A stretch of DNA of 64,000 nt, from assembly GCF_049331405.1 (NCBI RefSeq), contig NZ_CP186274.1:6386001-6450000 (forward strand), written 5' to 3'. The stretch comes from PoT sp049331405 (GTDB lineage Bacteria; Planctomycetota; Planctomycetia; Isosphaerales; Isosphaeraceae). The notes below the pieces were generated by a model. That model was not told the DNA's origin. It ran no database searches and was given only the letters and a program-made list of their open reading frames with translations. The position numbers and the translations under genes are program-made. Of this stretch, positions 35,299 to 45,294 are shown piece after piece (within the stretch, counting starts at the first letter, position 1; each line of letters begins with the position of its first letter).

Positions 35299-38117
35299 GG
35301 CGAATCGCTATGCTCGGATTCCTGTTGCTGATGTCGACGGCCGCGGCCGATCTGCCTCCCGCCTCGCCACGCGCGGTCGATTTCGTCAAGGACGTCCGGC
35401 CGATCCTGGCCCAATCCTGCTTCAAGTGCCACGGCCCCGACAAGCAGCGAGGGGGGCTCCGGCTCGACGTCAAGGCTCTGGCATTGAAGGGGGGCGACAA
35501 CTTCACCCCGGCGATCGTGCCCGGCAAGGGGGAAGAGAGCCCGCTGGTTCAGTTCGTCGCCGGCCTCGACCCCGACCAGAAGATGCCGCCGCAAGGGGAG
35601 CCCCTCTCGGCCGAGCAGGTCGGGATCCTCCGGGCCTGGATCGACCAGGGCGCAAGCTGGCCCGAGGCCGCCAGCGCGAAGGTCGAGGACCGCCCCGAGA
35701 CGCACTACGCCTTCCAGCCTGTGCGACGCCCCGAGATCCCGAAGCCTTCCCATAAGGGTACGTTGGTTCGAAATCCGATCGACGCCTTCATCGCCGCGAA
35801 GCTGGATGCGTCGGGCCTGATGATGTCCCCCGAAGCCGATAAACGCACGCTCGTGAGGCGGCTCTACCTCGTGCTCCACGGCCTGCCGCCGACGCCCGAG
35901 CAGGTCGCCCGCTTCGTCGCCGACGAGCGGCCCGAGGCCTTCGAGGAACTCGTGGACGAACTGCTCGATTCCCCTCGCTATGGCGAGCGCTGGGGACGGC
36001 ACTGGCTCGACGTGATTGCGTTCGGCGAGACACACGGCTTCGAGGTGAACACCCCGCGCGAGAACGCCTGGCCCTATCGCGACTACGTGATCGAGGCCTT
36101 CAACAAGGACATCCCCTACCCCCGCTTCATCCTCGAGCAGATCGCCGGCGACACGCTCGGCGAGGACCGAGCGACCGGCTTCCTCGTGGCGAGTGCGGCC
36201 CTCCTGCCCGGCCAGATCGGCCGCGACGAAGAGTCAAAGCTCAAGGCGAGGCAGGACGAGCTGAACGACATGGTCGCCGGCGCCGGAAGCGCCTTCCTTG
36301 GTCTGACCCTCCACTGTGCCCGCTGCCACGACCACAAGTTCGACCCCGTCAAGCAGTCGGATTACTACGCGATGCAGGCGATCTTCGCCGGCACTCGCCA
36401 CGGCGAGCGCGAGCTTCGCCCCGCCGACTGGGACGCTCGGCTCAAGAAGATCCCCGAGCTCCGGGCGAAGATCGACGCCCTCTCGCATCGCCTGCTCACC
36501 TTCGAGCCCCTCGCCGACCCGAAGATGAACGCCGAACCTCGGCGCGTTCCCATCCACCCCCGCAAGAATGTGGACCATTTCCCACCGGTCCGCACGTCGA
36601 AGGTCCGGTTCAGCGTTCAGAAGACGACGTTCGACCGCTATGAGCCCTGCCTCGACGAGCTCGAGATCTACACCGCAGGGCCCGAGAGCCGCAACGTCGC
36701 ACTGGCAAGTGCCGGCGCGAAGACCAGCGCCTCGGGCACGATCGAAGGCTCGACGATCCATCGCCTCGAGCATCTCAACGATGGCCGCTACGGCAATGAG
36801 CGGAGCTGGATCGGCACCGAGGTCGGCAAGGGCTGGGTGATAGTCGAGCTGGCCGAGCCGGCCGAGATCAACACCGTCGTCTGGGGTCGCGACCGCAACG
36901 GCGTCTACCGCGACCGCCTCGCCCAGCAGTATACCCTGGAGGTCGCCGACGAGGCCGGGGCCTGGAAGCTCGTCGCGGCCTCGAACGATCGCGAGTCCTG
37001 GCCGGGCGAGGAGGCCGCGCCCCGGGGCGTGGACCCATCTCGCTTGACGCCCGAGCAGGCCGGTGAGTACGCGGCGCTCTCGGCGCAGCTCTCCGGCCTG
37101 GAAAAAGAATTACGTGAGCTCTCGGCGATGCCCAGGGTCTACGCGGGCACCTTCACGGAACCCGGGCCCACGCATCGGCTGCAGCGGGGCGATCCCATGC
37201 AGGCTCGCGAGCAAGTCGCGCCGGCCGCGGTGGCATCTATTGGTAGCCCTCTGCAACTCCCCGCGGATGCCCCCGAACGCGAGCGCCGGATCGCCCTGGC
37301 GAAATGGCTGGGGGATCCCGCCAACCCCCTGCCCAGCCGCGTCCTCGTGAATCGGCTCTGGCAGCACCATTTTGGCTCGGGGCTCGTCCGCACCCCCAGT
37401 GACTTCGGCAAGAACGGCGCAAGGCCGACGCACCCCGAATTGCTCGACTGGCTCGCCTCCGAGTTCGTCGAGCGGGGCTGGAGCATCAAGGCCATGCAAC
37501 GCCTGATCGTCACGAGCGCGACCTGGCGGCAGTCGAGCAAGCCGAGGCCTGAGGCCCTGGCGAAGGACGCCGCCACGCAGAACCTCTGGCGCTTCCCGCC
37601 TCGACGACTCGAGGCCGAGGCCATCCGCGACTCGATGCTCGCCGTCTCCGGCACGCTCGACCTCCGCATGGGAGGCCCCGGATTCCTCGCCTTCGCTCCC
37701 AACAACAACTACGTCCGTGTTTATGACCCCAAGACCGAGTACGGCCCGGCCGACTGGCGGCGGATGATCTACCAGACCAAGGTCCGCATGGCCCAGGACT
37801 CGACCTTCGGCGCCTTCGACTGCCCCGACGCCGGCCAGCGTCAGCCGGAACGGCCACGATCCACCACGCCCCTCCAGGCGCTCAACCTCTTCAACAGCCA
37901 GTTCGTCTCGCAGCAGGCCGGCCTCTTCGCCGAGCGGCTCGGCCGCGAGGCCGGCAAGGACGTCGACGCGGAGATCCGTCTCGCCTATCAACTGACGATG
38001 GGACGACTCCCCGACAAGCAGGAACTGCAGCTCTGCCGCGACCTCGTTCAGTCGCACGACATGACCGCGCTCTGCCGCGTCCTCCTGAACGCCAACGAGT
38101 TCCTCTTTGTGCCTTGA
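35295..38117 (+). CDS. PSCyt1-DUF1549-F5/8C-like-DUF1553 (PSD1) protein
   Basis: 940 residues from the GTG at 35295, which overlaps the FecR/LamG stop by four bases; the ATG at 35310 is possible. A signal peptide (about 1-19) precedes the CFKCH heme motif at residues 42-46. DUF1549 spans about 155-345 and includes CARCHDHKFDP. In place of the LamG insert of the other PSD1 protein in this window, a discoidin (F5/8 type C)-like module lies at about 425-560 (YEPCLDELEIYTAG, VIVELAEPAEINTVVWGRDR). DUF1553 (about 640-900, VNRLWQQHFGSGLVRTPSDF) ends the protein. It is an exported heme protein of unknown reaction, followed by its usual DUF1501 partner. Confidence 0.92.
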   Translation: MRRIAMLGFLLLMSTAAADLPPASPRAVDFVKDVRPILAQSCFKCHGPDKQRGGLRLDVKALALKGGDNFTPAIVPGKGEESPLVQFVAGLDPDQKMPPQGEPLSAEQVGILRAWIDQGASWPEAASAKVEDRPETHYAFQPVRRPEIPKPSHKGTLVRNPIDAFIAAKLDASGLMMSPEADKRTLVRRLYLVLHGLPPTPEQVARFVADERPEAFEELVDELLDSPRYGERWGRHWLDVIAFGETHGFEVNTPRENAWPYRDYVIEAFNKDIPYPRFILEQIAGDTLGEDRATGFLVASAALLPGQIGRDEESKLKARQDELNDMVAGAGSAFLGLTLHCARCHDHKFDPVKQSDYYAMQAIFAGTRHGERELRPADWDARLKKIPELRAKIDALSHRLLTFEPLADPKMNAEPRRVPIHPRKNVDHFPPVRTSKVRFSVQKTTFDRYEPCLDELEIYTAGPESRNVALASAGAKTSASGTIEGSTIHRLEHLNDGRYGNERSWIGTEVGKGWVIVELAEPAEINTVVWGRDRNGVYRDRLAQQYTLEVADEAGAWKLVAASNDRESWPGEEAAPRGVDPSRLTPEQAGEYAALSAQLSGLEKELRELSAMPRVYAGTFTEPGPTHRLQRGDPMQAREQVAPAAVASIGSPLQLPADAPERERRIALAKWLGDPANPLPSRVLVNRLWQHHFGSGLVRTPSDFGKNGARPTHPELLDWLASEFVERGWSIKAMQRLIVTSATWRQSSKPRPEALAKDAATQNLWRFPPRRLEAEAIRDSMLAVSGTLDLRMGGPGFLAFAPNNNYVRVYDPKTEYGPADWRRMIYQTKVRMAQDSTFGAFDCPDAGQRQPERPRSTTPLQALNLFNSQFVSQQAGLFAERLGREAGKDVDAEIRLAYQLTMGRLPDKQELQLCRDLVQSHDMTALCRVLLNANEFLFVP

Positions 38118-38186
38118 GCATCGCCAGTCAAAAGCGCGATCCAACCGTATCTATTTTCATTCACCGAGATAGACGGAACTTCCCCA

Positions 38187-39683
38187 ATGCCGGACCCCAC
38201 GCTCTCGCATGCCGGACGCCAGCTCCTCAGCCGTCGCCAGTTCCTTGAGCAGGCGAGCACGGGGCTCGGCGGCATTGCGCTCGCGAGCCTGCTGGCTAAC
38301 CAGGGGCTCCTTGCTGCGGAGTCGGCTCCGGGCAAGACGCCGATCCGCCCGGATATCCGGCCCGAGAGCCCATTAGCACCGAGGGCCCCGCACTTCCCTG
38401 CCAGGGCGAAGCGGGTGCTCGTCATCTTCTGCTCGGGGGCCTGCAGCCAGCTCGAGTCATGGGATTACAAGCCCGAACTCGCCAGGATGGACGGGAAGCC
38501 GCTGCCGGGGTCGAAGAAGGATTTCCTCACGTTTCAGGGGGAGAACGGCAACCTCGTCCGCCCTCTCTATGACTTCAAGCCGAGGGGCGAGAGCGGCAAG
38601 ATGGTCTCCGACCTCTTTCCCCACCTGGCGGAGCTGACGGACGACCTCTGCTTCATCCACTCGATGACGGCCAAGAGCAACACGCACGGGCCGGCCGAGA
38701 ACCAGATGAGCACCGGCTTCACGCTCGACGGCTTCCCGAGCATGGGCTCGTGGGCCTCGTACGCCCTCGGCTCGGAGGCCGACGACCTCCCCGCGTTCGT
38801 CGCGATCCCCGACCCCCGGGGCGTCCCGCAGGCCGGCGTCAACAACTGGGCCAACGGCTTCCTCCCGGCCGTCTTCCAGGGGACCGCCTTCAACGCCCAG
38901 AAGCCGATCTACAATCTGGCGACCCCCGCCGGTGTCTCCACCTCGCGCGACAACGCCTCGCGCGACCTCCTCAAGAGGCTCAATGAGAAGCACCTCGAGC
39001 AATACCCCGGCGACTTCGAACTCGCCGCGCGGATCGCGAGCTACGAGCTCGCCGCCAAGATGCAACTCTCCGTGCCGGAGGTCGGCGATCTCTCCAGAGA
39101 GCCCGCCTCGACTTTGAAGGAATATGGGGCCGACGACCCCGACCCGGTCCGCAGCGGCTTCGCCAAGAACTGCATCCTGGCCAGGCGTCTGCTCGAGCGC
39201 GGGGTGCGCTTCGTCGAGGTCTTCAACGGCTCGTACGCGATGGGCGAGGGCGTGGGCAACTGGGACGGGCATCGCAAGCTGAAGGAGCAGTACGACATCC
39301 ACGCCCCGATCCTCGACCGCCCCGCCGCCGCCCTGATCCGGGACTTGAAGCGTCGCGGTCTCCTCGAAGACACGCTCGTCGTCTGGACCACCGAGTTCGG
39401 TCGCATGCCCACCTTCCAGAAGGGGGCGAGCGGCCGCGACCACAACCCCGACGGCTTCACCGTCTGGCTCACCGGCGCGGGCGTCAAGAAGGCCTTCAGC
39501 CACGGCGCGACGGATGAGCTCGGGCACAAGGCCGTTCAGGACGTCGCCACGATCTATGACTTCCACGCGACCCTTCTGCACCTCCTCGGCCTCGATCACG
39601 AACGCCTGAGCTACTACCACAACGGCATCGAACGCCGCCTGACCGACGTACACGGCAAGGTCATCACCGAGATCCTCGCCTGA
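38187..39683 (+). CDS. DUF1501 protein, Tat-exported
   Basis: 498 residues. The N-terminus has a twin-arginine motif, LSRRQFLEQASTGLGGIALA. The body follows the same DUF1501 pattern as the protein encoded at 12521-13987: VIFCSGACSQLESWDYKPEL, SIHSMTAK-like segment, STGFTLDGFPSMGSWASYAL, WTTEFGRMPTFQKG and RDHNPDGFT. Between these come metal-type acidic and histidine residues as in alkaline-phosphatase-like folds. The substrate is unknown. The gene lies 69 bases after the PSD1 gene with which DUF1501 genes are usually paired, and upstream of a beta-helix/propeller gene, so it is part of the sigma-FecR operon. Confidence 0.9.
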   Translation: MPDPTLSHAGRQLLSRRQFLEQASTGLGGIALASLLANQGLLAAESAPGKTPIRPDIRPESPLAPRAPHFPARAKRVLVIFCSGACSQLESWDYKPELARMDGKPLPGSKKDFLTFQGENGNLVRPLYDFKPRGESGKMVSDLFPHLAELTDDLCFIHSMTAKSNTHGPAENQMSTGFTLDGFPSMGSWASYALGSEADDLPAFVAIPDPRGVPQAGVNNWANGFLPAVFQGTAFNAQKPIYNLATPAGVSTSRDNASRDLLKRLNEKHLEQYPGDFELAARIASYELAAKMQLSVPEVGDLSREPASTLKEYGADDPDPVRSGFAKNCILARRLLERGVRFVEVFNGSYAMGEGVGNWDGHRKLKEQYDIHAPILDRPAAALIRDLKRRGLLEDTLVVWTTEFGRMPTFQKGASGRDHNPDGFTVWLTGAGVKKAFSHGATDELGHKAVQDVATIYDFHATLLHLLGLDHERLSYYHNGIERRLTDVHGKVITEILA

Positions 39684-39766
39684 GCCCCGAGTCCATTCTT
39701 CAAGCCGCGCTGGCTGAACCGCAAAGTTGGCTCGTCGTCGAGCCGAACCGTGGAGACTTTCGAAGT

Positions 39767-41827
39767 ATGTGGATCAAGCGACCTCATCTCCCGGGCGTTG
39801 CAAGCCTCGCGGCCATCCTGGTCATGGCGTGCTTTTCGCTCGCGAGCCCCGCGCACGCCTCGAGCTGGGATCCGACGGCCCAGGACTATTCGGGCCGAGT
39901 GGGCACGACGCTTTATGTGTCAAAGCGAGGGGATAACACGGATGGGCGGAGCTGGCGGACCGCCTTCCGCACGATCCAGGCCGCCCTCGACGCCGTGCCC
40001 GACGACAAGGGGGGACACCGGGTCATCGTCGCGCCCGACACATACGTCGAGGCCAACCTGGCCCCATCACGGAAGGGGGCGGCGGGCGCATACAACGCCC
40101 TGATCTGCGACTTCGACGGCCGGATCGGCTCGGGGGCGAAGGGATGGGTCGTGGTCGATTCCGGGGATCCGCAGAAGGGGTTCAAGAGCTGGGATTGGTG
40201 GAGCACCATCCGGGCGTCCGATAAGCATTGGCCCACGGGCAATAACGAGAAGACCTTCTCCAGCGTCGTCTGGGATCGCTGGCTTTTGCGACAGCTCTAT
40301 GTCACCGGGAGCGACGCTGGTCTCTTCTGGGACCTGACCAACAAGAGCGGCGAGGGCTTCACGGTCGTCGTCGAGGACTGCGTTGGGATCGGCCGCGCGT
40401 TCGGCGGCGGGGTCGTCTATCCGACCGTGCGAGAAGGGGAGCCGAGCGTCTTCCGCCGGTGCTACTTCCTCGCCCTCGACTGGGTCGGCGACACGGCGGC
40501 CGTCTTGATGGGGGGCTGGGAAGACGCGATGCCGTCGCAGCCCCATGCCATCTTCGAGGATTGCACCCTGGTCCACTCCGACAACGCCGTGGCGATGTCG
40601 TACGCCAGCAAGGCCGCCCGGGCCAGGTTCGTCGGCTGCCGGATGATCGTGCTCAACTTCACCCAGCCGGAGATGGGGGGCAAGTCGACGGGGATCCTCT
40701 GCACTCAGGGGCATTCACCCAAAGGACGGCTCCACGTCGACCTCGAGGATTGCACGCTCGCCGGCTACAGCGTCCTCACGCCCGGCGACGACGCCAAGGC
40801 GATCAGCCTCGGCCTCAAGGGGAAGGTGCAGGCCTATGTCCAGTTCAAGCAACCCGTGCCCGCCGGCTTCGAACGCATCGGGGTCTGGCCGGCCGAGCTT
40901 TTTGCTCGCATGGCCCCGCCCTCGATCAACGGTTCTAACCAGGATGGGACGAAAGCAAGGCCCCGGCTGGTGAAGCTCCCCTTCGCGATGGCCCAGGCGA
41001 TGGAGAACTCGCCGGTGGTCTTCCGCGGCCGTCCGTTGCTGGTGCTCAACCACCGCAACGACAAGACGGCACATACCGAGGCCTATTCCAAGAATATGCA
41101 CCTCTACATCCGCGACCTGACCACGGGTGAGGAGATCGCCAGGTTCGGCGAGGGGCATTCGTTCGCCAATGCGATCGTCGCGGGGGATCAGCTCAACGTC
41201 TTCGCCAGCGAGGGGAACAAGGACTGGTTCCACAACATCTACCGCTTCTCGTCGACCGACCTGAAGGACTGGAAGCGCGAGCTGGTGCTGGAGAAGGAGC
41301 CGGGCGAGGCCCTGCTGAACGTCTCGGTCTGCAAGGACGACCAGGGCTATCTCATGGCCTATGAGTCGAACAAGCCGGTGAGCTTCTGCTTCAAGTTCGC
41401 TCGGTCGAAGGACCTCGCCCGCTGGGAGAAGCTCCCCGGCCTGGTCTTCACCGGGGTCAACAACGAGTACAGCGCCTGCCCCGTGATCCGCTACATCGAG
41501 GGCTATTACTACGTCATCTATCTCCACCAGGCGATACCCGGCCACAAGGGCTGGATCTCGTTCCTCGCTCGCTCCAAGAACCTGGAAAACTGGGAGCTGA
41601 GCCCATTGAACCCGATCTTGGAGGCGTCTGAAGGCGAGGGGGTCAACAACTCCGACGTCGACCTCATGGAGTGGGAGGGCAAGACCTATCTCTATTACGC
41701 CACGGGAGACCAGGCGACCTGGGGGGCGGTCCGCGTGGCCCAGTTCGACGGGACGATGAAGGAGTTCTTCACGGGGGCCTTCCCGTCTGATAAGCCGACG
41801 ATCCAGGTCAGCGCCAAGCCTCGTTGA
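39767..41827 (+). CDS. Exported beta-helix plus GH43-like propeller protein
   Basis: 686 residues. A signal peptide (about 1-31, LAAILVMACFSLASPAHA) is followed by a right-handed parallel beta-helix region at about 45-360 (TTLYVSKRGDNTDGRSWRTA, then IQAALDAVPDDKGGHRVIVA), of the pectate-lyase type. From about 400 to 680 a second, propeller-like domain resembles glycoside hydrolase family 43/32 folds: TGEEIARFGEGHSFANAIVA, YSACPVIRYIEGYYYVIYLH and NNSDVDLMEWEGKTYLYYAT. It probably binds or cleaves a polysaccharide outside the cell. Last gene of the 33.2-41.8 kb run, ending at a bidirectional terminator. The domain split is my reading of the fold, not confirmed. Confidence 0.8.
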   Translation: MWIKRPHLPGVASLAAILVMACFSLASPAHASSWDPTAQDYSGRVGTTLYVSKRGDNTDGRSWRTAFRTIQAALDAVPDDKGGHRVIVAPDTYVEANLAPSRKGAAGAYNALICDFDGRIGSGAKGWVVVDSGDPQKGFKSWDWWSTIRASDKHWPTGNNEKTFSSVVWDRWLLRQLYVTGSDAGLFWDLTNKSGEGFTVVVEDCVGIGRAFGGGVVYPTVREGEPSVFRRCYFLALDWVGDTAAVLMGGWEDAMPSQPHAIFEDCTLVHSDNAVAMSYASKAARARFVGCRMIVLNFTQPEMGGKSTGILCTQGHSPKGRLHVDLEDCTLAGYSVLTPGDDAKAISLGLKGKVQAYVQFKQPVPAGFERIGVWPAELFARMAPPSINGSNQDGTKARPRLVKLPFAMAQAMENSPVVFRGRPLLVLNHRNDKTAHTEAYSKNMHLYIRDLTTGEEIARFGEGHSFANAIVAGDQLNVFASEGNKDWFHNIYRFSSTDLKDWKRELVLEKEPGEALLNVSVCKDDQGYLMAYESNKPVSFCFKFARSKDLARWEKLPGLVFTGVNNEYSACPVIRYIEGYYYVIYLHQAIPGHKGWISFLARSKNLENWELSPLNPILEASEGEGVNNSDVDLMEWEGKTYLYYATGDQATWGAVRVAQFDGTMKEFFTGAFPSDKPTIQVSAKPR

Positions 41828-41866
41828 TTTGCTTGTTTTGAAGATGTAATGCTCTGAAAGCAAGTA

Positions 41867-41899
41867 GGGCCTGACCGCTCGGTATAAGCGGCCAGGCCC
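41867..41899. terminator. Bidirectional terminator
   Basis: GGGCCTG-A-CCGCT (41867-41879) pairs with AGCGG-C-CAGGCCC (41887-41899), a 12-bp stem with one mismatch and a 7-base loop. It sits between the convergent beta-helix and CxxCH genes and is followed by TT. Confidence 0.7.
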
Positions 41900-41934
41900 T
41901 TCATCGTTGAAGATCGGGAGATCGCCGGGCGTGA

Positions 41935-44900
41935 TTACTTGGTCGCGCCGGCCGGCGGGTCCTGGTTCTGGGCCCCGAGGTATTCGATCAGGTCGACGAA
42001 CTCGGAGGGGGCCAGGGTGGACGCCGTGCCTTCGGGCATGCTGCTCTGGGCCCGCTGGGCTCGCTCCTCAATCCGGCTGAGGGGGATCTTGGTCGCGGCC
42101 TTGCCGTCGTAGATCTCGATCTCCTCGGGGGTCTCCTTGACGAGGAGCCCGGCGATCACCGCGCCGTCGGTCGTGATGACGACGGTCGAGCGATACTTGG
42201 GATCGACGTCGGCGTTGGGATCGATCAGCGACTGCACGATCTTGGCCCGCGGGGAACGCTTGGCGACCCCGGCGAGGTTCGGCCCGAAGTCGCGGCCTTC
42301 GCCGTTGCCGACGCGGTGGCACGAAGTGCAGTTGCGGACGAAGACCTCGCGGCCTCGATTGCCGTTCCCCTTCAGCATCGAAAGGCCGGTCATCGCCTTG
42401 TTCCGTTCTTCCTCCGGCCTCGGCTCCTGGCTGAGGAGCGTCTGGAGGAACGGCAGGGCGGCGGAACCCGACTTGGAGGCCGACATGATCTGCGTGACCA
42501 TGTCCTTGGCGCGAGGGGGAGTCGGCAGGCGGCCGGTGAGGTAGTCGGTCCGCCAGACGCTCTCATTGGCGCCGAGGGCCTGCTGGATGGTGTAGTCGCA
42601 CCAGTAATCGGCGGGCGCCTCGGTCATGGTCGTGAGGGCCTTGGCCGCGTCGGGGTGCGGGAAGAAGCTGAGGCCTCGGGCGGCCTCGGTCCTCACCTGC
42701 GGGTGGGCGTCCTTCGAGGCCGACGTCAGGAGCTCGAGGGCCTGGGGGATCGACTCTCGCTCGTCGGCCACGATTCTAGCCGCCGCCGCGCGGGCCTCGA
42801 ACGGCTTCGCACCTTTGAGGACCTCGGCGAGTAAGGCCTGGTCGAGCTGGTGGTGCGACTGGAGGATCCAGAGGGCCTCGCAGCGGAGCCGTTCGAAGTC
42901 GGGGTCGTCGGCCTTGAGGCCCGCGAGCCAGGCCTTGACGGCCGCCACGACCTCGCCGGTCGGGCGGTCGCGGAGCTCGCGGCGGGCCCGGTAACGGGTG
43001 CGCCACTCGTAGATCCGCAACTGCTCGAGCAGCTCGGGGATGGGCTTGCCGAACTGGGTGATGGGGGTCGTGAAGGGGCGTTCGGGGTAGGTCAGGCGGT
43101 AGATCCGGCCCCGGACGTGGTCCCGGTTCGGGTCGCGCTGGCTGTACTGCATGTGGCCGATCAGGGCGTTGGCCCAGTCGCCGAACCAGAGGGCTCCGTC
43201 AGGTCCGATCTGCGGGTCGGCCGGGCGGAAGTGCTTGTCGCTCGACTGGATCAGGTCATCAGGGGCGCCGTCGGCGAGCTTGAGGCGATGGCCGGAGTAG
43301 CCGCCGCCGTCGTTTTTCAGCTCGAAACGGGGGAAGCCGTTCATGTTGATGACGCAGGCATAAGTGAACTGCCCCTGGACGCTGTCGGGGAAGTGCCGCG
43401 AGATGAGGAACTCGTTGCCGAGGGCGGGGCGCATGCCTTCGTTGTTGAAGACCATGTTGAGCCCGGTCCGGCCGCGGAACTGGGCGCCCGAGAGGGGCGT
43501 ATCCCAGGCCTGGTTGGCCGTCGTGCCGTCGCCGACGATCCCCTGCCCCCAGTCATTGAAGACGTAGCACCACGAGTTGTACTGGCCGGGCAAAGCGAAC
43601 TGGTTGATCTTGAACGAGCGGGGGTCCATCACGTAGGTCCCGCCCGTGCCGAGGCTCCGGTGCGGTCCCCAGGGGGTCTCGAGGGTGGTGCTGGTGGCGA
43701 TCCCCTCGAGCATGTGGAGCTTGCCGCCGTGGCCCCACTCGAACGCGTTGCAGGTGTGGTGGGTGTCGTCGGTCGCCCAGCCGTCGAGCAGGTGGACCAC
43801 CTGATCCGCCTTGTCGTCGCCGTCGGTGTCCTTGAGCCAGATCAGACGAGGCTGGTCGACGACGAGGACGCCGCCGTTCCAGAACTCGAAGCCGACCGGG
43901 CAATGGAGCTGGTCGTAGAAGACCTTCGACTTGTCGGCGTGGCCGTCGCCGTCGGTGTCCTCGAGGATGACGAGCTTGTCATTCGGCTTGGGGTCGCCCG
44001 GCTTCCACTGGGGGTAAGTCGGCATGCATGAGACCCAGAGCCGCCCCTTATTGTCGAAGTTGAGCTGCACCGGCTTGGCGATCTCCGGGAACTTCGACTC
44101 GTCGGCGAACGGGACGATCGCAAAGCCCGGCGGGACCTTCGTGGCCTTCACCAGTTCGTCGGGGCTCAGATAACGGAGGGTGTCGGCCTCGGAGTATTTC
44201 TGGCGGGGCTCGCCGAACCGGGTGGCGGGGACGAACGGCTCGCCGGTCTCGGAGTCGTCCACGCGATCGGCCACTTTCTTCTTCTGGGCGATGTCCCAGA
44301 TGTAGCGGTCGCGCTTTTCGGCCATCTTGCGGATCTTCACGAACTCGCGGGGGAAGGTCTCGGTGTCCCAGGTGCGCCGGCCGCCGTAGACGTACCAGCC
44401 GTTGAGCATCCGATAATCTTGCAGGTGGACCCACGACTTGTCGTTGATCGCGGCGCGGAGCTTCTCATAAGACTCGCTCCCCACGCTGGCGGACGACGGC
44501 TCGGCGAACATGGCGTCGTCGAGCATGCGGGCGACCTCGCGGTCCCCGCGCTCGTTCAGGTGGCAGCCGTTGATGGTGAGCTGCAAGCCGGGGTCGACCG
44601 TCATCGATTCGAGCGACTTGCCCAGGACGTCGACGAAGGCGATCTGCCGCTTGGCCGCGACCTCGGCGGTGGCCTGAGAGTAGAGCTTGATCCGCTCGTT
44701 CTCGGCCTTGCCCTCGGGGAGGAGCGGGTCGCCGGTCGGCTCGAAGGCGATGGGAGAGGCCAGCACGAAGCGCGGGGGGGACTTGGCGTCGTCGCGCGGG
44801 TACTGCTCGGTGATTCGGTTGAGGAAGTTCTCATATTCGGCCTTGTACGCGTCCACGCCCGGGGCGCCGGCGTACGACTCGTTGAAGCCGAAGAAGCAGA

Positions 44901-45294
44901 AGTAGGTGTCGGCGCCGAAGGCGGCCAGGGGGTCGTCGAGGGCCGTGTAGTCGGCCGAGCGTTGCTGGATGGCGACCTCGTCGGCCGGCCTCGCGAAGTT
45001 GCGGATCACGAGCTCCTTGTCGGGGAACCGCAGGTGGAGCATCGTCTCGAAGTGGCCGAACAGGTTCATCCGCTCGGCGGTCGAGTTGCCGACGAACGCG
45101 ATCCGCTCCCCCTTCAGGAATTCGAGGGGAAGCTTGCTCGGCGGGAGCGCCTGTCGCTTGGGACGCGGCGGGATGGCGAGGAGCTTCTTGGCGAGTTCCT
45201 TGGACGGTTCCTGGGCGTTGGCCGCGGGGGGAGGAGACGTCTCGAACAGCAGGCCGCCGAGTAGTAGAAGGATGACGCGCTTCGAGTGCTTCAT
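41935..45294 (-). CDS. SGNH hydrolase / PVC-type CxxCH heme-binding protein with HEAT and cytochrome c domains
   Basis: 1,119 residues. I start at the ATG at 45294 (MKHSKRVILLLLGGLLFETS), which opens a signal peptide; the frame reaches upstream to 45363 without one. An SGNH-hydrolase domain spans about 45-275 (GERIAFVGNSTAERM, INGCHLNERGDREVARML). A beta-propeller of the membrane-bound dehydrogenase type follows at about 360-790 (ILEDTDGDGHADKSKVFYDQ, HHTCNAFEWGHGGKLHM). HEAT-like repeats lie at about 800-940, and a C-terminal cytochrome c with NCTSCHRVG at about 985-1,105. These very large exported proteins are typical of PVC bacteria and are thought to oxidise sugars or alcohols; the reaction is unknown. 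Confidence 0.92.
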   Translation of the reverse strand: MKHSKRVILLLLGGLLFETSPPPAANAQEPSKELAKKLLAIPPRPKRQALPPSKLPLEFLKGERIAFVGNSTAERMNLFGHFETMLHLRFPDKELVIRNFARPADEVAIQQRSADYTALDDPLAAFGADTYFCFFGFNESYAGAPGVDAYKAEYENFLNRITEQYPRDDAKSPPRFVLASPIAFEPTGDPLLPEGKAENERIKLYSQATAEVAAKRQIAFVDVLGKSLESMTVDPGLQLTINGCHLNERGDREVARMLDDAMFAEPSSASVGSESYEKLRAAINDKSWVHLQDYRMLNGWYVYGGRRTWDTETFPREFVKIRKMAEKRDRYIWDIAQKKKVADRVDDSETGEPFVPATRFGEPRQKYSEADTLRYLSPDELVKATKVPPGFAIVPFADESKFPEIAKPVQLNFDNKGRLWVSCMPTYPQWKPGDPKPNDKLVILEDTDGDGHADKSKVFYDQLHCPVGFEFWNGGVLVVDQPRLIWLKDTDGDDKADQVVHLLDGWATDDTHHTCNAFEWGHGGKLHMLEGIATSTTLETPWGPHRSLGTGGTYVMDPRSFKINQFALPGQYNSWCYVFNDWGQGIVGDGTTANQAWDTPLSGAQFRGRTGLNMVFNNEGMRPALGNEFLISRHFPDSVQGQFTYACVINMNGFPRFELKNDGGGYSGHRLKLADGAPDDLIQSSDKHFRPADPQIGPDGALWFGDWANALIGHMQYSQRDPNRDHVRGRIYRLTYPERPFTTPITQFGKPIPELLEQLRIYEWRTRYRARRELRDRPTGEVVAAVKAWLAGLKADDPDFERLRCEALWILQSHHQLDQALLAEVLKGAKPFEARAAAARIVADERESIPQALELLTSASKDAHPQVRTEAARGLSFFPHPDAAKALTTMTEAPADYWCDYTIQQALGANESVWRTDYLTGRLPTPPRAKDMVTQIMSASKSGSAALPFLQTLLSQEPRPEEERNKAMTGLSMLKGNGNRGREVFVRNCTSCHRVGNGEGRDFGPNLAGVAKRSPRAKIVQSLIDPNADVDPKYRSTVVITTDGAVIAGLLVKETPEEIEIYDGKAATKIPLSRIEERAQRAQSSMPEGTASTLAPSEFVDLIEYLGAQNQDPPAGATK

